A stretch of DNA of 64,000 nt from Incurvaria masculella (GCA_946894095.1 OX335644.1:5375595-5439594), one strand, 5' to 3'; shown: positions 24,869 to 35,965, counted from the first letter of the stretch. A program made the numbers and translations. Notes: generated by a model from the sequence alone, not told the origin.

Positions 24869-25275
24869 TTTTTTTTTATGCAACCTGACATGGATGGCTA
24901 ATACCACACAACTACCGTTATATTAGCCCAATACACCACATTCCCGAAGGAATTAGGTGCCATGCCAGGACCTTCCCTTTATGAGCACGGCTACATTGAA
25001 CTAGATGGAAAACACGGACAATTTTTCATTGCCGCTTCGACCATCTTTTCATCCAATGCGATGGTACCAACCCGAGCGGGCTTAAACCCTACCACCTAAG
25101 TAGGGGAAGGGGACCTACAGTTTTACATGGACTCCGAACCATGGAGCAGCTCGCATTCGTGACGAATTGCACTTATCTAACTCGGAAACAGAAAGACAGT
25201 GGTGCATGTCGGTGTTGAACCCAGGCCTCTGGTACGCTAGGCCAGTCCCCGCGCCACTAGGCTACGAGCCGCTTG
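24869..25275 (-). mobile_element. SINE (family E), tRNA-like head
   Basis: Full-length copy on the minus strand: tRNA-like head at 25275-25205, body, and poly-A (poly-T on plus) at 24869. It is inserted between two opposed copies of the tRNA-like-module repeat (24616-24866 and 25285-25700). Confidence 0.8.
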
Positions 25276-25284
25276 ACACCAGAC

Positions 25285-25700
25285 AAAGTCTTTCTTCAAT
25301 TAATGTGTCGTTGCTTCACGGTCGATTATACATACATATCACATTCCTTGGAATAAGCGACGTACCTGCTTAGTACGAAAAAGTATATGACTGGCTCTGG
25401 CGTCTGATGCCAAATACGAATTTGGTGACGACGGCAAAATGTTTGAATGATCAATCCTTACAGTCAATGCCCGCAACGCAGATGAAGCATTTAATAAAGG
25501 TATAATCTAGGTAATAAGGTAAGGTATAATCTTAAACACTGTGTTAGTAGGAGACATGCATTACAGGAGGAACTGTAGGAGAATTTTAAATTATGGGTAT
25601 ACAGCCGGTGGCGAAATTGGTAGATATAATACCCGCGAATGGTATGTTTTGCTGGTTCGGGTCCAGCTCTCTCTTCAATTAATGTGTCCTTGCGTCACAG
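25285..25700 (+). repeat. Family D unit with tRNA-like module
   Basis: Begins TCTTCAATTAATGTGTCGTT and ends TCTTCAATTAATGTGTCCTT; the unit is bounded by a direct repeat. tRNA-like module at 25604-25667. Confidence 0.65.
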
Positions 25701-25794
25701 TAACAAAAGTAATATGTAATATATTTTTTATCTTAAAGTAGGAAAATGAAATAAAGACAATCAATATTAATTTAACCATACATACGTTTTAACG

Positions 25795-25990
25795 TACCAG
25801 AGGTTGGACACCGGGTGGCTAAGCTCAAGTGGCAGTGGGCTGGACACGTCAGCATGCCGGGGTAACCGTGTCCTACAACGGTGGCATTAGACAGTAAAAC
25901 GGAGTGTGGGAAGACCTCCTACCCACACAAACCCTCCGATACGTCTGCGACTATGTTGAGGAGAATTCCTCAAGACCTCATAGAAAGATG
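25795..25990 (+). repeat. RTE-type LINE 3' coding scrap
   Basis: A frame with VAKLKWQWAGHVSM, the conserved W-AGH motif near the end of RTE-type ORFs, followed by frameshifted GVWEDLL-like sequence. Confidence 0.55.
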
Positions 25991-26461
25991 ATCCTTTCAC
26001 CTTTGTAAACTATTAGGTTGCTTCACTGGAAGCAATACTAGAAAGCCAACAATTCACATAACTATTACTGCATGTCCAAGTATGCAACAGATTGTAATAT
26101 AAAAGGGAGATAAAAAAAAATGTATGTGGCATGTCCGTTTAAGTTGGATTGATAGTTTTTAAAAATTTGAGACAGTGAGTCCAAAGTTCAAAATGGTGGG
26201 CATTCTTTTGAAATCTGACAAGAGATTTTTGTGTATTTTGCGCTACAACTGCCTCAGATATCGATTTTGAAAGCATTCTGACACGATATTCTCTTACCAC
26301 CAGACACATGGATCATTTTAAAACGATTCATTGCAGCAACTAAAACAACACAACGTTCAAGGCAACGGCCATTGCCGTGCCATCTTGTGAAAAATATTCG
26401 AAAAGATTTCACAAAGATAATTGAAAAATAATAAAAAAATATAATTGTCAGCTTCGGTAGC

Positions 26462-26575
26462 ACAGTAGCGTGACACCTCTGGTTTTGATCTTGAGGTTAA
26501 GCAACACTAGGCGCGGTCAGGTTTTGGATGGGTAACCATTCAACAGTGTAATGATGCAAACCTGGTAGGATTCAA
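26462..26575 (+). repeat. 5S rRNA-derived SINE head
   Basis: GGTTAAGCAACACTAGGCGC and GGTTTTGGATGGGTAACC follow the 5S rRNA internal promoter (AATTAAGCAGCGTCGGGCGC ... TTAGATGGGGGACC) in order and spacing. The sequence before it (CAGCTTCGGTAGCACAGT) is a SINE leader. No family E body follows. Confidence 0.6.
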
Positions 26576-26579
26576 CGAA

Positions 26580-27320
26580 ATACTAAACGGGTTCTAGTTT
26601 TTAGCAAATAAAAAATACAGTCAACATACTTGCTCAAACTTTAATAAGGAGGCAAACTGTCACATTGACGACAACATTGGAGTAAAAGGGACTTCTTTCT
26701 CTTTCCAGTGTAACAAGATTAAACTACATAGTCGTACAGTGGGAGACAATTTAAAGGCCCACACTTCCGGTTGAAGGAAAGATATGTACAGAGCGCATCA
26801 CACTCGGCGCCACAGTAGGCATTGGCATTTGCAAGGAAAACGTATTTGGATCAAAGGCCACTGTGTGACGTCTAGGGTGATGCCGTTTGTACTTACTTTT
26901 TTTTTGGCAAAATGTTTACCGTAGGCATATAAAACAACTGTTGTTGAAAATTTAAAAGGTGAAAGTTTAAAGGTGAAGAAATAACAGGGGAACGGATGGA
27001 ACTAAAAAAGTGTCGACACCTCAATTGTGCCTCCGGAGGAATTTGGCCTTAGTTTCGGCATATATTATTTGGTTTCAGCACACGTTCAATACAGCATTAC
27101 GAATAAAGAATGACATAACGACCATTGAAAAATAATTCTTATCTTTATCAGTTTTCCTACCAATTTGGGAGACTTCAAATTGGATTTTTCTCCGTCTTCA
27201 TCAGTGCGCTACAAATGTGTACGGCGAAATAATGTTGCAAGTCGCGTGGCGTCAATTTTTGCGCGCTCGTTGTATGGAAGTTATTTCTTCATACATTCTT
27301 CACTCCATGAAATTTACCAA
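26580..27320. other. Region 3' of GTF2H2, no gene seen
   Basis: Holds GAGTAAAAGGGACTTC near 26672, a motif shared with 44905. Otherwise no feature. Confidence 0.45.
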
Positions 27321-27326
27321 TTTATT
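27321..27326 (-). terminator. Candidate polyadenylation signal of GTF2H2
   Basis: AATAAA on the minus strand (TTTATT on plus), 178 bp past the GTF2H2 stop codon. It is the first perfect hexamer I see downstream. Position fits a short 3' UTR; no other support. Confidence 0.4.
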
Positions 27327-27503
27327 TTTCATAGCACTCATGAACACAACAATGATGAGTACGCTCTCTCTCCTGGCTCCTTAACTGGCTTGCAGACTCC
27401 ACCAACTCCCGAGGTGTCCACTATCCACACGCACTCAAGGTCTCTCCGCTCGGTTGTGTTGGCGTTCGTCGCCGACGGGCCGCCGGCGCGGCGGCAGCAC
27501 GCG

Positions 27504-27647
27504 TCAGTCGGCGGCGGGCGGGCCGGCCGGCAGACGCTGGTAGAGGTGCGGGCGCGACGCGCAGCCGGGGCACACGTGCAGCGTCTCCGACACGGCGCCC
27601 TCGCACTCCCAGCAGTAGTGCTCCGTGCAGCCGCCGCAGCGGTATAT
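27504..27647 (-). CDS. GTF2H2: GTF2H2 exon 9 (RING-like C-terminus, stop)
   Basis: Acceptor TGACAG, 47 codons plus TGA (27506-27504). It encodes YRCGGC, HYCWEC and LHVCPGC, the C-terminal RING-like zinc module of p44 (human VCAVC, FCVDC, LHCCPGC). The last 16 residues are a Pro/Ala-rich tail without close family similarity. Very GC-rich, which creates long but meaningless open frames on the opposite strand. Confidence 0.94.
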   Translation of the reverse strand: MYRCGGCTEHYCWECEGAVSETLHVCPGCASRPHLYQRLPAGPPAAD

Positions 27648-27735
27648 CTGTCACGAGTGCCCACTTTGAACCGGTTCTTTACGAATAATGCCAAGAGTTT
27701 CAAAATTGTCAAGTTAATATACTTTTTTGGTACGT

Positions 27736-28055
27736 CGCTTATTCCAAGGAATTCGATATGTATGCATGCATAATCGACCGTGAATCGCTCAATGTCAGCA
27801 ACGCAGATGAAACGTTAAATAAATGTATGTAGGTATAATTTCAAACACTATGTTAGTAGGATGGATTGATTACAGGAGAAGGGACTGTAGGAAATTATGG
27901 ATATATACAGCAAGTGGCAAAATCGTAAGACGCAATACCCGCGAATGGCATGTTTGCTGGTTCGGGTCCAGCCTTGAAGTTTATTTGTAAAGTTCTATTT
28001 GCTTGGCTCTTTTTTAAATTAATCTGCCCTTGCTTTACGGTCCATTATGCAAAGA
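27736..28055 (+). repeat. Family D copy filling GTF2H2 intron 8
   Basis: Begins with an inverted piece (CTTATTCCAAGGAATTCG, ATAATCGACCGTGAA), then the unit body and module (CAAGTGGCAAAATCGTAAGA, CTGGTTCGGGTCCAGCC). Takes up about two thirds of this 491-bp intron. Confidence 0.6.
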
Positions 28056-28138
28056 CTTTGGCTGCTGGTTCATCAAACAAATAATAATGTTCACGTATAG
28101 TACATTCATGGATATAATGTCCAGGGGCCTATGCCTAC

Positions 28139-28247
28139 CTGCTTATCTGTTTCCACGAATGGTCTCAGGCAGCCGAAGCAGTATTGCGCTTGACCTTCGT
28201 AAGCACATTCCTGGTACGCGTCCACAGGGAACAGGTGGTGGTAAGAT
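28139..28247 (-). CDS. GTF2H2: GTF2H2 exon 8
   Basis: Acceptor TTCCAG, donor GTAGGC, residues 327-363. The peptide starts SYHHLFPVDAYQE and includes QYCFGC, matching SYHHLFPLDAFQE and RFCYGC of p44. It is separated from exon 7 by the 7.8-kb intron holding the large LINE, so correct splicing must skip that insertion. Confidence 0.95.
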
Positions 28248-28249
28248 CT

Positions 28250-30400
28250 GGAACAAAATACAAATATACTTTACTGATTCAATTTTTCCAAAGGTTTTGA
28301 TGGATTATCGAAAATTAACTAAAAATGTTAATAGATTGTGGTTCAAATGTCAGTAAAAAGCCTACAACTAGGAAACGTTAACAGAAGTTAACTGCAAACT
28401 TTTTGTCATTTAGTGACCGTTCACTGATATACTGGTCCATCAGATGTATACAGTAGTGTGGCAACACTGGAGTTGTCAAAATCAAATATTGTATAGCTCG
28501 TGTATTTTGATAAAAATCTAATAAAATACTGCTTTAAATGTGTTATAAATATAAAAAACAGATAACTTAACATCTAAAACATATGTGATAGTGTTATTAG
28601 ATCCACAAACAAAGTATTTTTTGTGTAATTGGAGTTTTCAATAAGCGACCGTTAGAGGCCGGCGTCCGTTTTCTTGCTGGATATTTGGCTCATTATTGCG
28701 CTAACCCGACCGCTCTGATAGTCTCAGACCACAAGGAAGGCCCACACGAAGAATTAATGCTGACAGGCGACACAAAAACCAAACGAAAAGTTCCGTGAGA
28801 GGTTATGTCTCGGCGTTGACGCGCATGATCGACGCCTGCTGTCAAACCTGTACTTGCTTGAAATGCACCCTTGCGGCCTTCTTCCGAGTTGAGTATAATC
28901 TTATTTTACATCATATCTACCTAACCTAACCTAACCTATAGCAGGCGCAAATCTTTAATGCCGCTCTTTCGTTGTGTTCGCGCATGTGTACAGTCAAGAT
29001 TAAATGTTAAATTTTTTTTTTTAAGAAAATGGTATTCACGCACATGAACACGAGTGCTATGCAGAATTCACCGGAAAGCAAGGATACATCATTTAAGAAA
29101 AGAAAAAAAATATTAATTTAAAAATAGAGGAATACCCGCCATTGCCGAAAGGTTTGCATGCTTGTTAATTTTCAGCCTTATAATGTGCTTATAAAGTACT
29201 TCTTTTTACAGCTATCTTTCTTTGATAAATGTGTGCTTGCTGCAGGGTTGATTTTACAAACATAAATCATTTCACTTTAATTAACTTAAATGCGAATAAT
29301 ATAAGAAAATATATTGTTTTATAAATGAGAAATCCTCTTTGCATGGGACTTTGGGGCTGATTTGTTTTGTTCAATAATTAAATCCTTTGATTAGTAATTA
29401 ATACGAATTGTTTTGTAGTTCTCACTTGGACGAGTTATTTTTTATATTAGAACTAAAAAAATATTACATACTAGGTTTACTTCACAAACTAACACTTCAT
29501 AACTGTAGGTACCGAAAGTATTATAGAAAGCACAAGATCCACCACCTAACTAAATCTCTGAGCGTACAAGCGCTCGTTGCAGAGCGGGGATTGCGGGGTT
29601 AGTTACGGGGAAGGCGCGGGCGCAAACAAGCGGTTGCTAAGGTTGCGTCATTTCTCCCGCCCCGCGCCCCGCACGCTCACCGAGCTGACCTGAAATTCGA
29701 CTACTGCGCAGGTACATACAGCGGCATTTAATTTTTGCGCGTACTATACCTGTGGAGTTAATTTTAAATGCAAGTTTCTTTATTGGTTTATTTATGTATC
29801 TCTGAAGACTCGATTGACCTACATATGTCTCGACTCTGACTGCCACCTTACAGCTGACATTACTGATAATAATAAATTCATATTGAATAATTCATACTTG
29901 TATTTGTTATGACCACTCTTAGGTATATACAAAATATGGTTCTGAAAAGAATCGCACTGCTAGATACACCGAACATTGTGTGCAGATAGGTACCTGAATA
30001 AATATTATTTGCTATCTTTAAACGGACTGAAACTCACTTGGGCCTGTCGCGGTTTAGTGAAAACAACACCACAAGCGATTCGTTCGTAATTGGTGTCTGG
30101 TACTCAAATATAACAGAAACTTAACTATCCTGTGTCAACCTTAGTCAGTTCCTATTGGCTAGGTATAGGCTTAAACATCGCATTTTGAGGTACCTATTCA
30201 GTTTATTGCGATCACTGAGACGACACAGTCAGCTGACTGGTCAGTAAAATTGTTATATGATTACAACATAGGATTATTAAGTTATACCTAGTTATAATAA
30301 GTTTGTTTTTTACTAATTGTAATTTTATTTAAAAAAAATAAGACTAATATACTACGTAATTTATTTTCTCGCACCTGCCATAGTAGACATTTTCTAACAC
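28250..30400. other. GTF2H2 intron 7, part 3' of the LINE (gene sense)
   Basis: No exon-like sequence. A GC-rich patch at 29560-29700 stands out from its AT-rich surroundings, but has no open frame of note. Confidence 0.45.
28919..28938 (-). repeat. Interstitial CCTAA (telomere-type) repeat
   Basis: Between three and four CCTAA units, the insect telomeric motif TTAGG on minus, inside GTF2H2 intron 7. Confidence 0.6.
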
Positions 30401-30415
30401 TTGACATTTTCTTTC

Positions 30416-31339
30416 ATGAACACTCGGAGCAAAACTCGTTCCGCCATGGCCACGTCGAGTGACACCCAACTGTCGACCCTGCTGCAGCAGGTAGAGGAGC
30501 TGCAACAACTCAACAGGCAGCTTCTAGCTGAGCAAGAGGAGAACTCGTTGACATTCGACGGTCTGTGGTCGACCAATGCGGAGCTCAAGAGGATGCTCGC
30601 TAGGAAGGAGCGTCAGGTCGAGGATCTCCAGGTTGTTGAGCAGCAAATGATGGATACGATACTCGAGTTTCAAAAAGATCGACGTACGAGAAGGTACGAG
30701 AAGGTCCTCGATGCAAACAACGCCCTGCAGCGAGAGATGTTGGAGCTTCAGCTCAACAGGGAGACCAGCGGCACCTTCTCCCACGATGGTGACTCAGAAG
30801 AACTGCAAGAACTGCGAGAGCAGCTGTCGACCAAAGTGAAGATGAATATTGCTCTGCGAAGAGAGGTCGCCGAGAAGAATGCGACCATTCGTGAGCAATC
30901 CATAAGGCTCCTGCAGCAGGCGGCGAGCAGCAGCAATAGCGCAAGCGCCACTCCAGGGAGTCCCACGGCATCCCCTCACAACACAGTTGGTGCACAATCT
31001 CCACAATCCCCGTGTCCTCCCACTGACTGCATCATCGATCTTTGCTCCCCTTACCAAGAGCGTCAGCCCCGCCCGGAGCCAACAGCACAGCCAGCAACAC
31101 CCCTCACGTCCTCGCCTAGTTCCTCGTCTACGTCTGCGGCAACAATGGCGCCGAAGAAGAAGAACAAAAAAAAGAAGGCTGCAAAGAAGAACAAGTCTTC
31201 TGAGGGAGAGAAACGGGGGTTCGCCGACTCGCTGAAGGTTTCCTCCGGGGCACCACCACATCTCTCCCAAAACAAAAACCAAAATAAAGGTATGGGAAAT
31301 AATGGCAAGAATAAGAAACCCATTAACGCAAGAGGATGA
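30416..31339 (+). CDS. LINE ORF1 protein: coiled coil and basic tail
   Basis: 307 codons from the first ATG at 30416 to a stop at 31337. Residues about 15-60 and 75-165 are heptad-rich (LSTLLQQVEELQQLNRQLL), a coiled coil that would allow ORF1 multimers. Residues about 170-240 are Ser/Pro-rich, and residues about 243-265 are strongly basic (PKKKNKKKKAAKKNK), fit to bind RNA. ORF1 proteins package LINE RNA. The frame ends where the next one begins, 38 bases into an overlap and shifted by one base, so it may originally have been one protein. Confidence 0.75.
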   Translation: MNTRSKTRSAMATSSDTQLSTLLQQVEELQQLNRQLLAEQEENSLTFDGLWSTNAELKRMLARKERQVEDLQVVEQQMMDTILEFQKDRRTRRYEKVLDANNALQREMLELQLNRETSGTFSHDGDSEELQELREQLSTKVKMNIALRREVAEKNATIREQSIRLLQQAASSSNSASATPGSPTASPHNTVGAQSPQSPCPPTDCIIDLCSPYQERQPRPEPTAQPATPLTSSPSSSSTSAATMAPKKKNKKKKAAKKNKSSEGEKRGFADSLKVSSGAPPHLSQNKNQNKGMGNNGKNKKPINARG

Positions 31340-32084
31340 GCTGAACGCAATGAGGCTTAACGCGGCTGTGCCCATGTGTGACACGCCCATCCATGGTTCA
31401 GTGGAGTCGACAAGCCTACCAGTAGGTATGCACATTAGGAAGGTACTTATCCTGTGTGATGAGCATGGTGCTAACATGGCTCAGCGTTATAGTGAATCGT
31501 GTAAGTCATCGGACTCGGTCTCCGCTCTCTGCAAGCCTGCAGCACCTATTACGGAGATAATAAAGGACTTTCCCCACAAGGTCAATCATATGCAGGAAAA
31601 TGACATTGTTATTTTGTTGGTGGGAAATGCAGGTGCCAATGCTGACGTGAGCATATTTATGAAATGTGTAAATTATGTAGTAGACATGTGTAAGCACAAA
31701 AAAATAAAATTATTTATTAGTTCCTTGTTGTATCTGCCACATTTTACAAATTACTCACAAAACATTAATGCTACCGCCTATAGAACGAATACAAATATAT
31801 ATTCACTTACAAACAGTGTACCTAATACCACTTTTCTAGATTTAAATTCACTATTGAGACCGTGTTATACAAAACATGGACGTCTTAGTAACTTGGGAAT
31901 GAGAATGCTTGCACACCAAATACAAAATTGTAATTATGTTTTGAAAACATCCAATTTAACATTTATTCCATTGGATGCAAGTGAACAAGTACAGTTAGAC
32001 ATTAACACAAGTAATAGTTCTTTTTTATGCTCAAACCCTCTTAAACGTATCCAACCGACATTGAAAGACAAAAAAATACAATAA
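31302..32084 (+). CDS. LINE ORF1-type SGNH/esterase-like protein
   Basis: 260 codons. The layout is that of the esterase domain found in CR1-type ORF1: KVLILCDEHGANM is at the block I position where active enzymes have GDSH, ILLVGNAGAN is at the block III GxND position, and HGRLSNLGMRMLAHQI is the C-terminal block. The block I serine is replaced (DEH for DSH) and the GxND is altered, so esterase activity looks lost here while the fold may remain. The first part overlaps the coiled-coil ORF out of frame. Confidence 0.6.
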   Translation: MARIRNPLTQEDELNAMRLNAAVPMCDTPIHGSVESTSLPVGMHIRKVLILCDEHGANMAQRYSESCKSSDSVSALCKPAAPITEIIKDFPHKVNHMQENDIVILLVGNAGANADVSIFMKCVNYVVDMCKHKKIKLFISSLLYLPHFTNYSQNINATAYRTNTNIYSLTNSVPNTTFLDLNSLLRPCYTKHGRLSNLGMRMLAHQIQNCNYVLKTSNLTFIPLDASEQVQLDINTSNSSFLCSNPLKRIQPTLKDKKIQ

Positions 32085-32149
32085 CGGAGGATACTGTTAA
32101 ATTAAATTATAGTAGTTATTTTAGAGTCGGTCACCAAAATGTTCAAGGT

Positions 32150-34972
32150 ATGAGAGGAAAATGCCTAATGCTAGAATTAATTTTAAAAGAAAACAATTTT
32201 GATGTATTTTGCATAAGTGAATCTTGGATTGATGCTAACGAATTAAATTGTCACCAAATAAAAAATTATACAGTAATAAGTAGTAGTCATAGAAAAAACT
32301 TTATTAGAGGTGGGACACTAATTCTTGTGAAAAATGGTTTGAGAGCAAAGAATCGACTGGATATTGTCATGATGTCTATTGAAAAGGTGTTTGAAATAAG
32401 TTGTATTGAAGTTAATTCGCTTCTTATTCTTTCAGTGTATAGGTCTCCTTCAGCAAACATATTGTTATTTTCAGAAAAGCTTGAAGAATGTCTACAGAAA
32501 ATAAGTAATAGCAATAACAAGTCTATAATATTATGTGGAGATTTTAATATTAAACTACCTTTAGAAAAACATGGTAAACATGAATTAACAGATTTAATGG
32601 ATAGTTATTTGCTCCAACAGACCATATTTGAGCCCACGAGAGTGACTGACTCGTGTGACTCATGTCTAGATAATATATTCACTGATATCAAAGAAATAGA
32701 ATCAAAAGTATTTTTGGGGGTTCAGTCAGACCACTATGCTCAACAAGTATCCATAAAAAATAAATCTAAATGTACAAATGAATCAATACATAGATCATGC
32801 AGGGTAGTAAATAAGTTTAGAATTGAAGATTTGAATAATGATCTTAAAAACGAATTTAAAAATGCAGATAGTCAATTAAATTTTAAGCAATTTTTCATGT
32901 CATTTATTAGATATCTAAATATGCACATGCCACTAAAAAGACTATCTAACAATAATAGAAATAATAGTGCTTCATGGACAACACCTGGCATTCTTTATTC
33001 TAAACATAAACTGTTTACCTTGTATGACTTGTTAAAAATTAATAATAGCCCAGGCCTTAGATCGTATGTATCGCGATACAGTAAAATATTCAAACTAGTT
33101 ACCATCAAGACAAAACAAATTTTCCAAAAAAATAAATTATTAAACTCTGAAAATAAAATAAAAATGGCATGGACGATAATTAAGGAGGAAACGGGCAAGT
33201 CACCTAAATGCAATGATACACAATTAGAATTAAAAATAGGAGACGAACTTATTATAAATGGTCCCGCGGTAGCTAATCATTTCAACAAATATTTTTCTTC
33301 TATCGCTCAAGATACAACTAAATCCATCCAATCAAGTGTAGATCTCGCATTAGAACATTTAAAAATATTTTTGCCACGCAATAAGGAGTGTGTCACTTTT
33401 GAATCTGTTAGCTGTTCTGAGATCCAAAAAGTAATTAGAGACCTGAAGTCTAAAAGATCTCAAGATTTATGGAACCTATCTACTAACTTGTTGAAGTCCA
33501 TATCGGGCAGTATTATAGAACCTCTTAGAATTGTCATAAATAACTGTCTTGAAGATGGCACATTTCCAGACTTATTAAAAATTGCTAGGGTAATACCATT
33601 GTTTAAAAAGGGATCTCATAACGATGTTGAAAATTATCGGCCTGTATCCTTACTACCAGTGTTTAGCAAAGTTTTTGAAAAAATTATAGAACAAAAATTA
33701 GTCCATTTCTTTGAATTTCACAGTGTTATTAATTATAATCAGTTCGGATTTCGTAAGGATAGGTCAACAGGAGATGCCATTGCCTTGATGTTAAAATCTA
33801 CTTTAACTTCTCTAGATAAATCTATGAACACCTACGGCATTTTCTGTGATCTATCAAAAGCATTTGACTGTGTCGATCACAAAATACTTCTAGGGAAACT
33901 AGAACACTATGGTGTTAGGGAAAAGGAATTAGGTATTTGTAAATCATATTTATTGAATAGAAAACAAGTTTGTGAAGTAAACGGCACTAAGTCTGATGTA
34001 GAATCAATTACTATGGGTGTACCGCAGGGCTCAGTTCTAGGACCGTTGTTCTTCTTGATTTACATAAATGATATTTCAAGCTGCATCGCCACAGATATTG
34101 AGATGATTTTATTTGCTGATGACCTATCATTAATTTTAAAAAATCTAAATATATCAGACCTACGGGAGTCCTTTATACAAGCTGTAAACTCACTTAAATT
34201 ATGGTTTGAAGCCAATAACCTACTGTTAAATGTCAGTAAAACGAATTTAATGCACTTTGTGCTGGGGACTCAAAGACGTAATGTGAATTGTGATGTATTA
34301 AATGCAGCAAATGATCTGTCTTTAGCTATAACTAAAGAAATAAACTTTCTGGGTGTAGTATTTGATCATCGTTTTACATGGAAACCACATATTGATAAGC
34401 TCGCTGCTAAGCTCAGCTCAGCATGCTATGCAATAAAAAAAATTAAGGAGCTCTGTGGTTTGGAAGCTGCTAAATCTGTTTATCATGCCTACTTTCACAG
34501 TATAATGTCATACGGGCTGATGTTCTGGGGTGATGCAGCGGAAGTTAATCGTATATTTGTGTTACAGAAAAGAGCACTGCGATGCATGCTAGGAATGAGG
34601 ATGAGAGACTCCTGTAGAAAGGTTTTTAGTGACGTAGGAATTTTGACTTTACCAAGTGCTTATGTTTTCCAAAACTTATGTTACGCGAGGAAACATATAC
34701 ATGACTCCACCCTTAATAGTGATGTTCATAACCATAACACAAGACACAAGAACAATGTTAAAGTGATTAGTCATAAATTAGCTAAAACATCTAAGAGTTT
34801 TATATGTAACAGTGTTAGATTTTATAACAAATTACCCGAAGAGGTCAGGGAGTTAAGTGAAAAAATGTTTAAGGCTAAGATTAAGAAATTCTTAACACAA
34901 AAGGCTTATTATAGTGTTAAAGAGGCCCTAGTTGATAAATTTGAATTTCCTGAGATTTTGACCACATGCTGA
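32150..34972 (+). CDS. LINE ORF2: APE endonuclease and reverse transcriptase
   Basis: 940 codons without a stop. The endonuclease has FCISESWI near the start, GDFN at 130-133 and SDH at 193-195, the catalytic residues of the APE family. The reverse transcriptase has YRPVSLLPVFSK, FGFRKDRST, DLSKAFDCVDH, GVPQGS at 623-628 and the catalytic FADD at 655-658. Endonuclease-like sequence (GHQNVQG) runs at least 16 codons upstream of the first ATG with none in between, so the true start may be non-AUG or linked to the preceding frame, whose stop is at 32082-32084. ORF2 nicks target DNA and copies LINE RNA in place. Possibly still functional. Confidence 0.92.
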   Translation: MRGKCLMLELILKENNFDVFCISESWIDANELNCHQIKNYTVISSSHRKNFIRGGTLILVKNGLRAKNRLDIVMMSIEKVFEISCIEVNSLLILSVYRSPSANILLFSEKLEECLQKISNSNNKSIILCGDFNIKLPLEKHGKHELTDLMDSYLLQQTIFEPTRVTDSCDSCLDNIFTDIKEIESKVFLGVQSDHYAQQVSIKNKSKCTNESIHRSCRVVNKFRIEDLNNDLKNEFKNADSQLNFKQFFMSFIRYLNMHMPLKRLSNNNRNNSASWTTPGILYSKHKLFTLYDLLKINNSPGLRSYVSRYSKIFKLVTIKTKQIFQKNKLLNSENKIKMAWTIIKEETGKSPKCNDTQLELKIGDELIINGPAVANHFNKYFSSIAQDTTKSIQSSVDLALEHLKIFLPRNKECVTFESVSCSEIQKVIRDLKSKRSQDLWNLSTNLLKSISGSIIEPLRIVINNCLEDGTFPDLLKIARVIPLFKKGSHNDVENYRPVSLLPVFSKVFEKIIEQKLVHFFEFHSVINYNQFGFRKDRSTGDAIALMLKSTLTSLDKSMNTYGIFCDLSKAFDCVDHKILLGKLEHYGVREKELGICKSYLLNRKQVCEVNGTKSDVESITMGVPQGSVLGPLFFLIYINDISSCIATDIEMILFADDLSLILKNLNISDLRESFIQAVNSLKLWFEANNLLLNVSKTNLMHFVLGTQRRNVNCDVLNAANDLSLAITKEINFLGVVFDHRFTWKPHIDKLAAKLSSACYAIKKIKELCGLEAAKSVYHAYFHSIMSYGLMFWGDAAEVNRIFVLQKRALRCMLGMRMRDSCRKVFSDVGILTLPSAYVFQNLCYARKHIHDSTLNSDVHNHNTRHKNNVKVISHKLAKTSKSFICNSVRFYNKLPEEVRELSEKMFKAKIKKFLTQKAYYSVKEALVDKFEFPEILTTC

Positions 34973-35885
34973 CTGGGTACCAAACGTATCCTACTATAAC
35001 ATTGACTTTTTTTTTTTACTAATTTTGACACTCGATACATTATGTATCCATATTATTTTTATGATAAATACTACGTGTAGTATGAAATTACTAACAAAAT
35101 AATAATAATATTGATTTGATACAATTTCGTATCAATAATGACGAGGGCTCTGTACACCCGAACTGTATTAAAGCATTATTTAACTGTAGGTGTTGGTCAG
35201 AATCTCTTTCAGGAATCTTATTCGTATATGGTTGCTCTCAAACCATTGTACTCTTAATTTTCTGTAGGTGGTAGCATTTAAAGTGTAATATTATATAGTT
35301 TTTTTTTTAGCTGTAAGAATAATAATGTATTTTGTATTTTGACTCTTTGTTTACAGGTCACTGTAGTAGTTCATGACAGAAATAATCGTATTAAAACTAA
35401 ATCGTACAGAGCTTTCACAACTTTTTCATGTTGCCACTGGAGTAGTGCATCGCTTTAAGGTCCCTACTTGCGGTGACGCTGGGTTCGGGTCTCCTCTTTC
35501 CCTAAAATATGGTTGATAGAGGCGATGGCTGTGCCTGGCGTGATGCTCGTGAACGGGTGCTGTTTGTGGGGACTGGCTTGCTCCAATTGGCAACATTCTA
35601 GATGGCGGGCATGGTCTTTACTAATAAACTGATATTTGTCATGAACTGTTGCATATGACATGAATTGCTGATTCTCGTCAATTCATATTAATTTAGCGTG
35701 TTTATCTGTGAGTCTAAATACTTTTGTAAATTTAGACTAAGTGGACGTTGAAAAAAAAAACCAGCGGAGTTTCTTTCCAGTTCTTCTTCGCTGGCATTTC
35801 CCCGAACTGGCTAATGATAAAATATGACAAATCCGAGTGCAGTGTACTGTCTATGGATGATGAATAAACAATAAACAATACACCG

Positions 35886-35965
35886 GAGCCAGGTGAAGTG
35901 CAAAGGCGAGCTATTCAAGCAGGTGTGGCACTGCGCGGGCGGCTCACATACTTGCTGCCACATTG
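35886..35965 (-). pseudogene. Decayed duplicate of GTF2H2 exon 7
   Basis: About 80 bases resemble exon 7 (36006-36088) at roughly three quarters of positions by eye, sharing CCAGGTG, AGGCGAGC, GGCACTGCGC and ACTTGCTGC on the plus strand. Read as protein it keeps a CGSKY and a QCHTC remnant, but a one-base loss and a stop break the frame, and the Leu-rich half is gone. It sits on the downstream side of the real exon and touches the 3' tail of the LINE at 35880. Probably a small tandem duplication that has decayed. Confidence 0.7.

Larger units (their letters stand above)
30416..35883 (+). mobile_element. CR1-like LINE, near full length, in GTF2H2 intron 7 (antisense)
   Basis: A non-LTR retrotransposon of about 5.5 kb carrying ORF1 (30416-31339), a second ORF1-type frame (31302-32084) and a 940-codon ORF2 (32150-34972). 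Its 3' UTR matches those of the two related minus-strand copies in this window and ends in a short repeat tail (AATAAAC units, about 35863-35880). The 5' edge is not defined; only the first ATG is used here. It is transcribed opposite to the host gene. The clade call (CR1 or a relative) is based on the esterase-like ORF1 and the form of ORF2, not on a tree. Confidence 0.85.

Noticed and set aside
26462..26575. 5S rRNA gene
   Set aside because: Only the internal promoter region matches; the ends of 5S rRNA are missing, so it is a derived SINE head.
27165..27773. 202-codon plus-strand open frame
   Set aside because: It crosses the antisense of GTF2H2 exon 9; length comes from GC-rich sequence. 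No family resemblance.
29560..29700. GC-rich patch in GTF2H2 intron 7 as a hidden exon or promoter
   Set aside because: No splice-flanked frame, no recognised peptide and no other promoter mark.
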